Source: Marine Group II euryarchaeote MED-G33
GTDB taxonomy: Archaea; Thermoplasmatota; Poseidoniia; Poseidoniales; Thalassarchaeaceae
Length of the DNA: 32,109 nt
Direction of reading: 5' to 3'
Assembly (NCBI GenBank): GCA_949538655.1
Contig: CATISE010000192.1
Coordinates: 1-32,109 of the forward strand
Part shown: in pieces, positions 18,502-28,400 of the stretch
Position numbering within the stretch: the first letter of the stretch is position 1
Layout of the letters: each line of letters opens with the position of its first letter
Translations under genes and position numbers: made by a program
The notes under the pieces: generated by a model
Databases searched by the model: none
Told to the model about the DNA's origin: nothing
Seen by the model: only the letters and a program-made list of their open reading frames with translations

Positions 18502-19179
18502 ATGGACGTCACTGCCGCAGCTCTATTCCCGTCCCTCTCTGAACCGGGTGGGAAGGTAACAGGTCTGAGGATGCCCGATGATGAACCGGCATGGGTCTTA
18601 CTCGACAAATCAAATCCAAATGGCTTGGCGACTCAATTGGAATTTCTTCTTCAGGGTCTAGGTTCAAATCTTCGTGGATTGCATGATTCTGTGACCATTG
18701 ACCAGTCCAAAGGACCTGTTCACATCGTTGACGGCTCGTTGATCGGTCCGAGTTCACATATTGAAGGGCCATCCTACATTGCAGGCGAGGTTCGACATGG
18801 AGCATATGTTCGAAGTCACTCTTGGATTTGCCGTGGTGCCGTAGTTGGACACGCGACTGAAGTCAAGCACAGTTTGCTGCTTCCTGGTGCCAAAGCGCCA
18901 CATTTCAACTATGTCGGCGATTCAATCCTTGGTCGTCACGTCAATCTTGGTGCTGGCTGTAAACTCTCGAATTTACGAAATGATGGTCGGCAAATTCGAA
19001 TACACAATCTTGGGATTGATACAGGTTTGCGAAAATTTGGAGCGATCCTTGGCGAAGGTGTGCAGATTGGATGCAATGCTGTTTGCAATCCGGGCACTGT
19101 TCTCGGTACCAGTTGTAACGTCTGGCCAAATGTGACTGTGAGTGGTGGCCATCCAGCCAACAGTGTTCTGCGTGAGTGA
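18502..19179 (+). CDS. Left-handed beta-helix (hexapeptide-repeat) acyltransferase-like protein, resembling a GlmU C-terminal domain without the nucleotidyltransferase domain
   Basis: Hexapeptide-type repeats: VHIVDGSLIGPSSHIEGPSYIAGEVRHGAYVRSHSWICRGAVVGHATEVKHSLLLPGAKAPHFNYVGDSILGRHVNLGAG...ILGEGVQIGCNAVCNPGTVLG. Confidence 0.8.
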   Translation: MDVTAAALFPSLSEPGGKVTGLRMPDDEPAWVLLDKSNPNGLATQLEFLLQGLGSNLRGLHDSVTIDQSKGPVHIVDGSLIGPSSHIEGPSYIAGEVRHGAYVRSHSWICRGAVVGHATEVKHSLLLPGAKAPHFNYVGDSILGRHVNLGAGCKLSNLRNDGRQIRIHNLGIDTGLRKFGAILGEGVQIGCNAVCNPGTVLGTSCNVWPNVTVSGGHPANSVLRE

Positions 19180-20849
19180 TTGGAATGACGCGGCCACGAC
19201 TACACGGTACGGACGGTATTCGAGGTCGAATAGAGCAATTTAACGGCGACGATGAGAGCGCCCTCAATGCATTGATTGAACGACGAATCCTCAGCAATCG
19301 TTCGATGAGAATTATTGGGGAAGCCACAGGTTTGTTTCTAACCGAAGATGTGGGTGAATCCCCATTGGTCATCATCGGCTGGGACCGACGTGATGGAAAT
19401 GGAGCACTCGTCGATGCATTGGAATCAGGATTGGGGGCAGCCGGTTGTCGCACGCTTAGGGTTGGAGAGTTGCCCACCCCTGGTCTGCACAACGCGGTCC
19501 TTGCAAGCGCCGCTGATGCGGGCATGATGGTGACTGCCAGCCACAATCCAGCCAGTGATTCGGGTGTGAAATTTTTTGATTCTGAAGGTTTCAAATCGAT
19601 GCCCGAAGTTGAAGATCGAATTTCAGTGCTCGCTTGGCAATTGGCAGATGGTGGATTGGCAGCACCCCAGGAAAAAGTGGAACCTTTGGATGAAATTGAT
19701 GGTCTCGTTCTTTACCGGGGTGCATTGAAAAATCGCTTGCAGATCCTTGAAAATTTATTCAATGTAAACTTCGAAAGTTTTGACTGGGATCAAGTCATCT
19801 CCCCCCAGGGATTATTGCTCGATTGTTCAGGTGGAGCTGCTACGGAATGGTTCGCAGAAGGGTTGAGCGAACGAGGATTGGATACCATCGAAGTCAGTAG
19901 CCGTTTAGATCCTATCAACCAAGATTGTGGAGCTGGTGATTTTTCACCCACCGCTCAGTGGACGATTGATGAACTTCTAATGGATGGTTCCCCACATCGA
20001 TTGTTATGGACAATCACACAGCGATTGGAAGGCAATGAGGGCCTACCGCCATGGCAACCTGGGCAGATCGTAGGCGCCGCGCTCGATGGCGATGGCGATC
20101 GTTGTTTGCTCATCGAAGCGACATTGGATGGGTTGCAGATTGTAGATGGTGATCGGATGTGTGATGAAATCATACGTGCTGGAATCGCTGCCCATTCAGG
20201 AACTTGGAAGATGGCTGCGAGTATTGAGAGCGACCTTGGCCTTACCGCTGATTTGTCTCGACTCGGTGAGCATGAATCAATCACGACTGCAGTCGGTGAC
20301 CGCTGGTTATCGGCAGCATTGTGGTCTAATCAAGAAACGAGATGGATTCAATCTTCATCGGTACCAAAACGGATTGGAACTGAGGATTCTGGGCATTTGG
20401 TCATGCCAACCCCCTGTCCGCACAGTGACGGTATGTGGGCACTTGTTGGTGATGGTGCTGCCACACTACTTGCAACTCTCCTCGCCAGAGCAGCCCTTTG
20501 TAAAGAGGGTTCACCACCTGCATTTGAGGGTGGCTGGAAAAAACGTAGTTCAATTCAACCCAGTGTTAGGGAACGATGGACTGGAGAGAATGAACTGGCT
20601 GAATTGATTCAAACAACGGCAGAAAAATGGTGTGGGTCCTCACTATCACGAACTTCTGTCGATGGCGAACCGGCGTTGCTACTACTGGATGGCTCCCTCG
20701 AGGGGTTGCCAATCTCTGTAGCGGTTCGAAATTCAGGAACCCAGGCGAAGACATCAATTTCAATACGATTTGCAAGAGGTATAGATGCAGATGGTCATCA
20801 ATTGATGGAACAATTACTCGATGCATTGACTCCCCATCTAAGTCCTTGA
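19176..20849 (+). CDS. Phosphoglucosamine/phosphomannomutase (alpha-D-phosphohexomutase)
   Basis: PRLHGTDGIRGRI, MMVTASHNPASDSGVKFF (phosphoserine loop), AALDGDGDRCLLIE (metal loop), NSGTQAKTSISI; overlaps the upstream gene by 4 bp. Start could be ATG 19185. Confidence 0.9.
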   Translation: MIGMTRPRLHGTDGIRGRIEQFNGDDESALNALIERRILSNRSMRIIGEATGLFLTEDVGESPLVIIGWDRRDGNGALVDALESGLGAAGCRTLRVGELPTPGLHNAVLASAADAGMMVTASHNPASDSGVKFFDSEGFKSMPEVEDRISVLAWQLADGGLAAPQEKVEPLDEIDGLVLYRGALKNRLQILENLFNVNFESFDWDQVISPQGLLLDCSGGAATEWFAEGLSERGLDTIEVSSRLDPINQDCGAGDFSPTAQWTIDELLMDGSPHRLLWTITQRLEGNEGLPPWQPGQIVGAALDGDGDRCLLIEATLDGLQIVDGDRMCDEIIRAGIAAHSGTWKMAASIESDLGLTADLSRLGEHESITTAVGDRWLSAALWSNQETRWIQSSSVPKRIGTEDSGHLVMPTPCPHSDGMWALVGDGAATLLATLLARAALCKEGSPPAFEGGWKKRSSIQPSVRERWTGENELAELIQTTAEKWCGSSLSRTSVDGEPALLLLDGSLEGLPISVAVRNSGTQAKTSISIRFARGIDADGHQLMEQLLDALTPHLSP

Positions 20850-20916
20850 CGGGATTTGGAGGGATTTGAGGAGCAAACAGTCAAAATCGCTAATATCAAT
20901 TAATTCTCAAAGCCTC

Positions 20917-21318
20917 ATGAGAGACATGCTTCCAGCGGATGTATTGGCGAAACTTGACGCCATGGATGAGTATGACCGAATGCTTTCCTTTGATCGGATT
21001 GGAAGAGATCACAGAATGAGTGCTGCAGAAGTTGAAGCACAATACAATGCTTGGAAGAGCGGTGGTTCCGTCCCTTCGACAACATCAGTTGCGCAACCAG
21101 CCCCCACTACTTCCTCAGGGCAATCTGCAAATTACATCCAAGATGCTTCGAGATACCGACCCGCATATGACCCGAGTCGAGAAGGACGGAGTCGTCAATC
21201 CCAAATTGAACAGGCTGTCATGTGCCCATTGTGTAATTCTGCATTGGGCATCCCTGCTACGCGCCCAATCAAGGTCACGTGTCCCAGTTGTCTAGCCGAA
21301 TCAACATTTACGGCTTAA
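20917..21318 (+). CDS. Small protein with C-terminal zinc ribbon
   Basis: MRDMLPADVLAKLDAMDEYDRMLSFDRIGRDHRMSAAEVEAQY... and CPLCNSALGIPATRPIKVTCPSC (two CxxC). Confidence 0.7.
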   Translation: MRDMLPADVLAKLDAMDEYDRMLSFDRIGRDHRMSAAEVEAQYNAWKSGGSVPSTTSVAQPAPTTSSGQSANYIQDASRYRPAYDPSREGRSRQSQIEQAVMCPLCNSALGIPATRPIKVTCPSCLAESTFTA

Positions 21319-21353
21319 TTGCGGCAATTTATCCAACAATTGAAAACACACTC

Positions 21354-21372
21354 GCACCCCCCTAGGGGGTGC
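21354..21372. repeat. Inverted repeat GCACCCCC-CTA-GGGGGTGC upstream of the DUF373 gene
   Basis: 8-bp perfect stem, 3-nt loop; followed by AGGAGG and ATG at 21387. Confidence 0.9.
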
Positions 21373-21386
21373 AGGAGGCACTCAAT

Positions 21387-22502
21387 ATGGTCCGAACCTT
21401 GGTTATCACGGTAGATCGTGACAATGATTTGGGGGTCAAAGCGGGCATTCGTGGAAGCGTTGTTGGTCGCCGCCAAGTCCTCACTGCAGCCCTCCGGTTG
21501 GGTATTGCAGATCCAGAAGAAAGCGATACCAATGCAATCCTCGGTGCATTGCACCAACACGATCTCTTGGCAGAGGGTGCAGAACCAAACGATGAAGTTG
21601 AGATTGCTATTCTCACGGGTGACGAACGTGTAGGAATCAAATCCGATCGGAATATTGCTCAACAACTTGAAGATGTAATCTCTGAATTTCAACCGGATCG
21701 CGGAATATTGGTCACAGATGGTATGGAAGATGAATCGGTTCTTCCCATTCTTACGAGTCGACTTTCCATCGACCATGTAGAGAAAATTATTGTTCGTCAA
21801 TCGAAAGGAATCGAAGGAACCTACTACTACATTGCCAAAGCCATTGAGGACCCGCGCTGGAGGGCCAGACTTCTAGTTCCGATTGCAGTTTTCATGATGA
21901 TTCTAGGGCTTGGAATGATCCTTCCAAACGGCACCGTCATCATTGGAGCCATGCCATTATTGGTCGGTGTCTATCTGTTGTTCAAGGGTCTTGGTGCAGA
22001 AGATCGGCTTGAACGATTGATGCGCGATATGCGTGAATCTGCAGATGCTGCGATTTTATCCTCATTATTGTGGGCGGTTACGGGCGTAGCCATATTGCTC
22101 GCTGTCGTCGAGGGGTATGACACATATGCTGAATTCCAAGCCATCGGTGGCGGGACGAATATTTTGATGGGTCTTACAGTATTACAGAAATCATTGACAT
22201 GGATTGTTCTTGGTGCTCTTGCATTCGCGCTTTCATTGATGGTTTTGCGATGGAAGAAAGGCAACTTCAGTGGTCGTTCGGTATTGGTAATCGCCTTCGG
22301 AGCCGTGTTGTGGACAATGGCAACCGCCGCACTGGAAGTTGCAATCCGAATTACGGATGGAGGTGGTTACGAGTACGACGTCACCACTATCATGACGGAT
22401 TGGGGTCAAACCCTCCTGGCCCTGTTTGTATTCTGGGCGGTTCGCACCGGCGTTCGTTCGTGGGAATCTAAGCAAGATACCGGCCGCTATTGGGGCGTCT
22501 AA
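21387..22502 (+). CDS. DUF373 family archaeal membrane protein
   Basis: MVRTLVITVDRDNDLGVKAGIRGSVVGRRQVLTAALRLGIADPEESDTNAILGAL...GTYYYIAKAIEDPRWR followed by several TM segments. Confidence 0.85.
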   Translation: MVRTLVITVDRDNDLGVKAGIRGSVVGRRQVLTAALRLGIADPEESDTNAILGALHQHDLLAEGAEPNDEVEIAILTGDERVGIKSDRNIAQQLEDVISEFQPDRGILVTDGMEDESVLPILTSRLSIDHVEKIIVRQSKGIEGTYYYIAKAIEDPRWRARLLVPIAVFMMILGLGMILPNGTVIIGAMPLLVGVYLLFKGLGAEDRLERLMRDMRESADAAILSSLLWAVTGVAILLAVVEGYDTYAEFQAIGGGTNILMGLTVLQKSLTWIVLGALAFALSLMVLRWKKGNFSGRSVLVIAFGAVLWTMATAALEVAIRITDGGGYEYDVTTIMTDWGQTLLALFVFWAVRTGVRSWESKQDTGRYWGV

Positions 22503-22508
22503 ATTCGC

Positions 22509-23645
22509 CTATTCTGATGGAGCCGGGGCTTTTTGCTGCTCTTCGCGATGCTTCGATCGTTGACGTGCTCGTAGATATTTGAGTGGATGATCCATCCAAT
22601 CTCGGCTGCATAGATTTGATTTCACATCCCCCCGAGAGACTGGGCAACATGCGTTGATTTGCAATTTTGGACAACCTGCAGGAGTGTATTCATGCTCGAA
22701 TACGTGATTCAATTGGTAGCGTGTTGTATCCGCTGAGTAATCGGGTGCATTGACAAAAAATGCCTGAGCTTGATCAACGGTGAGGCCAATCACTCGTGAC
22801 ATACTGGCAAGAAACACTCTGCCAACGTGATTGATATTGACGGATTGTGCGAGTTGTGTTGTAATCTCTTGCATACACGGTGGCCAATCTCCTTCTTCGG
22901 CTGAGGTGAATGATACCTCTGAAGTGGCTTGGTGCTGTAAGAGCCCGACAATACGCCCCACTTCCCCTGCCATCCGTCCAGTAAAGGCCTCATCCATTCG
23001 TTCCATTCTCTCTCGACATTCCTTGATTAGCTGCGTTCGAATTCGTTCTTTGAGAAGCCGAGATAGACGTTGTTGACTATTTTCTGATGAATAAGGCGAC
23101 AGAGTCACCCATCCATTCTTGATTGGCCTGTTGGGTAAACGCCAGTAAGAACCACTAATTTTGGGGCAAATTTCGATAAAATCATTCATCGGGACTTCCC
23201 AGTTTCCATCTCCGTCTATCCGCACTCCACTCAGGTAGGTCTCCGCCAGCCGCTGAAATGATTCTGGTTGCTCTATGGAACCCCACAAGTGATCTGCACG
23301 ACTCGATTCTCCTTCAGCCCAACGAGCCAACAATCGCTCATCAAAAGAGGCACAAACAGTCACCATGGCGTATAGGAATGAAAGACATTCAACCATCTGC
23401 CCGTATGGTGTATGGATATCGATTGAGGTCGTCGCATCAATGTCCTTACTGACAACTGATTCAACCAAGCGTACACGTGCCCGTACTCGGACAACTTCTA
23501 GCCATTCAGTGTCAACCAGTGCATCCAATGTAACTTGATTTACTTCCATGTGTGTTTTAATTGCAGCATTCGCCTGAGGGAGGAATGGATACCTCGCTGT
23601 GACAACGGGGTCCCCGATGGCTGGAGGCTGCAATGGCATCGGCAT
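22509..23645 (-). CDS. priL: DNA primase large subunit
   Basis: WPPCMQEI...NHVGRVFLASMSRVIGLTVDQAQAFFVNAPDYSADTTRYQLNHVFEHEYTPAGCPKLQINACCP...NLCSRDWMDHPLKYLRAR: PriL Fe-S domain with four Cys. Start ATG 23645 or 23639. Confidence 0.9.
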   Translation of the reverse strand: MPMPLQPPAIGDPVVTARYPFLPQANAAIKTHMEVNQVTLDALVDTEWLEVVRVRARVRLVESVVSKDIDATTSIDIHTPYGQMVECLSFLYAMVTVCASFDERLLARWAEGESSRADHLWGSIEQPESFQRLAETYLSGVRIDGDGNWEVPMNDFIEICPKISGSYWRLPNRPIKNGWVTLSPYSSENSQQRLSRLLKERIRTQLIKECRERMERMDEAFTGRMAGEVGRIVGLLQHQATSEVSFTSAEEGDWPPCMQEITTQLAQSVNINHVGRVFLASMSRVIGLTVDQAQAFFVNAPDYSADTTRYQLNHVFEHEYTPAGCPKLQINACCPVSRGDVKSNLCSRDWMDHPLKYLRARQRSKHREEQQKAPAPSE

Positions 23646-24433
23646 GGAGTATTTACCGGGTGAACGAGGGTTATTCAAGGCTCTCTATACCTCCGGTGAG
23701 CGTGGACCCGGCAGTCTCTCCAGACCTGATTTCAATTCAGGATGAAATCCGTTCCCATTTCGGATGGAAATTAGACGCCGATTCACGCTCTGCTAGAGAA
23801 CTCAGAGAAGCCTGTGAAAACTCAAATCAATCGTCCACAATTTGGTCCGATGAATCTCGTTTGCAAACCCTATTTCGACTTCAAGAGAAGTTGATTTCTA
23901 GACCGATTACAGTTCTTGGTGCTGCGGCCGAAGTCGAGGATGTGCAGACTGCAATTCAGGAGGGGCATGGCCTCATTGCAGCCGACGGAGCGGTGGGCGT
24001 TCTTACAGAAACCGAAGTGCCTGCAGTAGCTTGGGATGCTTTGCAATGTGTGGTCAGTGATGCAGATGGGGACCCTTCTCATCTTAGGATGGCCGCTGAA
24101 CGTGGAATACCATTTTTTCTTCATGCACATGGGGACAACATACCCGAATGGACAAGTTTTTTGCAGGTTTTGAGTCAACACAATACACCTCTAATCCTGA
24201 CACACCAAACTCCTGGAGATATATTGGGTATGCACAATCCGGGTGGTTTTACCGATGGTGATCGAGCTGTTTGTATAGCACTTTCATTGAATGTCTCCCC
24301 CAGCCAACTCTGTCTCAGAGGATTTCGAACCGACATCATTGGACGCTGGACGGGCGCAACTGTACCTGAACGAAAGATGCGTAAATTAGAGTGGATGGAA
24401 CGGGTGCTAGATATTGTGGGGGTGAAAATGTGA
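23633..24433 (+). CDS. mptE: 6-hydroxymethyl-7,8-dihydropterin pyrophosphokinase, MptE type (DUF115)
   Basis: CVVSDADGDPSHL, FFLHAHGDNIPEW, HNPGGFTDGDRAVCIALSLN; pattern of archaeal MptE. The true start may be internal (e.g. GTG 23660). Confidence 0.85.
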   Translation: MASAWSIYRVNEGYSRLSIPPVSVDPAVSPDLISIQDEIRSHFGWKLDADSRSARELREACENSNQSSTIWSDESRLQTLFRLQEKLISRPITVLGAAAEVEDVQTAIQEGHGLIAADGAVGVLTETEVPAVAWDALQCVVSDADGDPSHLRMAAERGIPFFLHAHGDNIPEWTSFLQVLSQHNTPLILTHQTPGDILGMHNPGGFTDGDRAVCIALSLNVSPSQLCLRGFRTDIIGRWTGATVPERKMRKLEWMERVLDIVGVKM

Positions 24434-25419
24434 ATCTGGTTCATGAGGCGATGGCGAGGGAATCTAGTGCTGATGGCAAGAAGCCGAAGAAGGATGCAAA
24501 GAAGGATGCAAAGAAGAATGCTCGTACACGTTTCATCGCAACACTCGTGACTTGGATTTTATTGAACCTTATTTGGTTGCAAGCATCACAGGCGATTGCG
24601 GTGAATGAAGTCAACGAACATGGCAGAGATGTCAATGGAAAATACACGCTTGATGTTCCGAATATGATGAATTTAGATCGGCAAATACCTGTTGATTTGA
24701 CTTGTGATTTCAAACCAAAAAATTCCACCTCCCCAGTCGTCTCAATCAGAATCCAGCATGAATTCCCTTCGGGAGAATTAACCACGGTGTGGGAGGGGAA
24801 TTCCACAGATGATTGTCCAGATTTTGCCATGTCATTGACTTCTGGAAAACACATCTTTTACACATCGGTCGTCCAAGGAGATAGTGCAGATGTTTTTCCT
24901 TCAAGAAATCTAAGCGCTGAAATGGACTTGGGTATGCATCTTTGGGAACCGTTCCGCGTTGAAGGTTTCATCGTCGCCAATGCACTGGGTTTGTTTTTGG
25001 GAATTGCAGACAGAGCCGTGCGAGGTGTCATGCGAAGACGCAAAGAAGCCCGGTCTCGAAACCTACCCTTACACAAACGTCGGCAAAAGGAAGACTGGGA
25101 GCAAATTGCTCATTCAATGTCGGGTGGAGATGCGGTTGATGTTGACGACTTGATTGGTTACCAACCTCAAGATACCGACGAGAGTATGGAAATGCAACGG
25201 CGTCGGATGCGCGAACAATTTGCAGCTCAATCTACTGAAGCAGATGGGGATACGGATCCATTTGTTGATGATGACGGCGTGGATCAGGATGATGCATTGG
25301 GTCCGGGAACAACCGAAGGGTTGACTGGAAAGGTCGAGGAAGATCGTAATATTCGTACGGTAGGTGATTTGTGGCGCCGGCTCAGCGGTAATGAAGGTGA
25401 CAAGAAGAAAAAGCGCTAA
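24430..25419 (+). CDS. Two-TM membrane protein with extracytoplasmic beta-type domain and charged cytoplasmic tail, unknown function
   Basis: GTG 24430 overlaps the mptE stop (ATGTGA). Lys-rich N-terminus KKPKKDAKKDAKKNA, TM LVTWILLNLIWLQA, second hydrophobic segment FIVANALGLFLGIA, acidic/basic tail. Confidence 0.75.
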   Translation: MNLVHEAMARESSADGKKPKKDAKKDAKKNARTRFIATLVTWILLNLIWLQASQAIAVNEVNEHGRDVNGKYTLDVPNMMNLDRQIPVDLTCDFKPKNSTSPVVSIRIQHEFPSGELTTVWEGNSTDDCPDFAMSLTSGKHIFYTSVVQGDSADVFPSRNLSAEMDLGMHLWEPFRVEGFIVANALGLFLGIADRAVRGVMRRRKEARSRNLPLHKRRQKEDWEQIAHSMSGGDAVDVDDLIGYQPQDTDESMEMQRRRMREQFAAQSTEADGDTDPFVDDDGVDQDDALGPGTTEGLTGKVEEDRNIRTVGDLWRRLSGNEGDKKKKR

Positions 25420-28400
25420 TCACCCACTGATGAAATCATCCAGGGTAAACACGGTTACTCGATCATTCTTGAACAATGAATCTGCACTATTGATTAAACC
25501 CTCAACCCGTTGTTGGGTATAGGGATCAACTTCGTAATGTTCGATGACGTGTTGCATTACTCTGATATATTTTCGAACCGCACCTTCGCTGACAGTTAGG
25601 GCGAGGTTTCCTCCACAAAGGTGAGCCTCTCCGCGTGTGAAATCGATTCCAGAACGCATGCCTTGCCTTCCCCGTGATTGGTTGGAATCTTTGATACATT
25701 TCCCAGCGAGAGGGAAGCGTCGATATGATTCTCCACAGCGAACACATCTGAATTTTTGACGTGTGAATGCGAGAAGGTTACCGCGTAAATCCGGAAGGAA
25801 ATGCGATTGAACTACTTGACTCGCGACTTTTCGAACGTCGACTCCCCTCAATTGTTGGCACAGGAGAAGTTGCGCATTCATTTTGTCAATCATCGAATCC
25901 AATGTCTTGTACGATGAATTTTCTGGACCCGAATCAATGGATTGGGCATCGTGTGTGAATCCATACCCTCGTAATGCTCCGATTGAACCTTTACGTCTGT
26001 CTACGATATCCATTTGATTGGCGATCTCTACTGGGTTTGGCTGGTCTTGCGTTGCTTCGTAAAACCCTCTATGGTACCACCAGGAGGTGTCAACATTGAG
26101 AGCTTCTTTGTCAAGTTCCTCAGGATTAAGTCGCGTGGAAAGAGTAAGTGGTGCATCCATCCGACCACCTCGGTTGCTGGGCAGTAATTCCCTACTGAAA
26201 TTCAGTAGACAATCTAACAACAAAATCAGGGCATCCTCATCGCCGTCACAATTGCGACGTTTTGCAGCATGATACAGTGTGTGGCCATAACCGGCACTGG
26301 CTTCAGACCAACCGATGAGTCGTGTCAACACACCACCCGATGTGTGGGGGGCTAATCCGACACAGAGATGCCCCACCAGATCTTCTCCAGTCTTCGCATT
26401 GTAGAACGGATCCATGCCATAGAAGCGTTCCAATAATTCATCGACAAAGGCGGATGCCCGGAGGAGATAATCCTCAGCCTTGCGACTTGGAATGAAATCT
26501 TGCGGGTAGAGTTCGAGGATTTGATCCGCCTTTGTGAGTGGTTTACCATCGATATCATGAGAATATCCCAATTCGACCAATCGCTCAACATTTGTACCGA
26601 TATCTCTGGGTTTGAAATGAGTTACTGGAACATCGATCATATCGAATCGGACTGTGCCTGCTTTGAATGAGGGCAACTGATGTTTGGCACGAAGAATTCC
26701 TTTTTCCAATGGCTCCGGGTATCGCTCGAGAGAAGTCAAACCCTTGACTCCTTTGAATTTCTTAGGGATTCGATCTAACCCCATCTTGATTCGTTTTGTT
26801 TCGAGAAGTGCTGGAAGATTCACCTGTTGATTGATTCCTTTCCGTCGTCCATTGGTGGGTTTGTTATCGACAATCGGTTTGGTTTTGCCACCACATTCTG
26901 TGGGATCATCTGGAATCAGACGGTGGTGACACATTGTGAATGGTGAGCGTTGGCCACATTTTGTGCACTCACGGGTGCCCATCGTGACAAAAATCGTACC
27001 TTTGTTGGCTGCTTCCGTGATTAATCTCTGCGGCCCACCATCATTGCCAATCGGGAAGATTGCGTGTGGTTTGCCTTTCATTTCTCGAGGGGCTGCCTTC
27101 TCCGGACGTCCCATTCTACAGCCAACCCGGCAAGGTGCTGCTGCGACCCAACGTAGGTCACTGCATTTTCGAACCAACCACAATGCTCCATCCACTACAT
27201 GTTCGTCGATGAGAGATTCTGCCGCCTCTAGAGCCGTTGGATTTGGAGTGCCCTCATCTTTGATTTCATCAGCTGCTTTCCTCCCCTCTTCCTCGGTCGC
27301 AGCAATTGTTTCTCCACGCTGTCGTGCAGCTGTCTCAGCCGCTATACGGAGAGTCGAGCGTCGTTGTTCTAAGTCTGACTTTCTTTCTTTCTCAACCAAA
27401 CAAGTTTGGTGTGCATCCTCCAATCGTTTGAGTCTCGATTTCAGATGTGCTTCAGCATCTACACGAACTTCCGCTAGATTCCCATTCGCTGAAGTTTGCA
27501 ACCCCAATCCTTCGAGTAGAGGTTGCCACCCATGCATGATGAGTATGTCGTCACCATCGTGCATATGTGGTATTCCAAGAACCATTAACGACGATTTCAC
27601 CACTCCATGTTCTTCGTGATGTGTTCCACGAGGCCAACTGCCGAGAACAGATTCTGGAATTGATTTGACTTGCCCGGGCATTTGTTCTGGGATGGTGTTG
27701 CGAAGTGTGGTCTGAATGGCTTGATTTTGACCACTCATAGGCAATTCAGCGGGTGTGTGATCAATTGGTTCCCAGCCTGAAATTGCTCCAGGTAAACGCA
27801 TCCAATTTCGATCGGGGTGTGGGTGTGTTTTCACCCCATCTTCGGGATGTGAAGCCGCTTCGATTTTTCCTTTGAGGAGGCTTTCGATTAGAGGTGGGAC
27901 AAATTCGAGAGGCAAGTCATTCCACCACAAATTCCAGGGAGGTGGAATCGCGGTCAGAAAACGTCGTGAAATTTCAACAATGTTCTCCCAATCGAGGGTC
28001 ATTTTTCTCAGTTCGCGATGCCAACTTCGCTGTCTGCGATGGTTTTCCAGTTCGTCCGTTGATTCATCAAAAGCACCTGTAGATGGTATTCCCTCGGGCA
28101 ATCTACGCCGAGAAACTCCAAGTATTGCTGCAAACTTTTCGACTTTTTCTTCCGAATCTAAAATCTCTAATAAATCACTAGCAAACCAATCTGAAACATA
28201 TCCCGAAGGGACCAGTGGTTTGTTGTTCTCAGCAAACTCTCCGTAACCAATCATGAGTTCCCCATTGTCCCAAATAGAAAGTACATCATCTTGTATTCTG
28301 TCCCACATCTCTGCTGACTGTATGCGGCCATATCGACCACTTTTCAGCAATACAGTCGGCCCTTCCAAATCATCACAAGGAACAACTGCACAGGCTTTAC

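Noticed and set aside
18941-19594. 217-aa minus-strand ORF
   Set aside because: Antisense to the well-supported beta-helix and phosphohexomutase genes; low-complexity Ser/Pro/Arg-rich translation, no recognisable motif.
26936-27619. 227-aa plus-strand ORF inside DP2
   Set aside because: Antisense to conserved DP2 zinc-motif region; Ser/Arg/Ala-rich composition typical of shadow ORFs.
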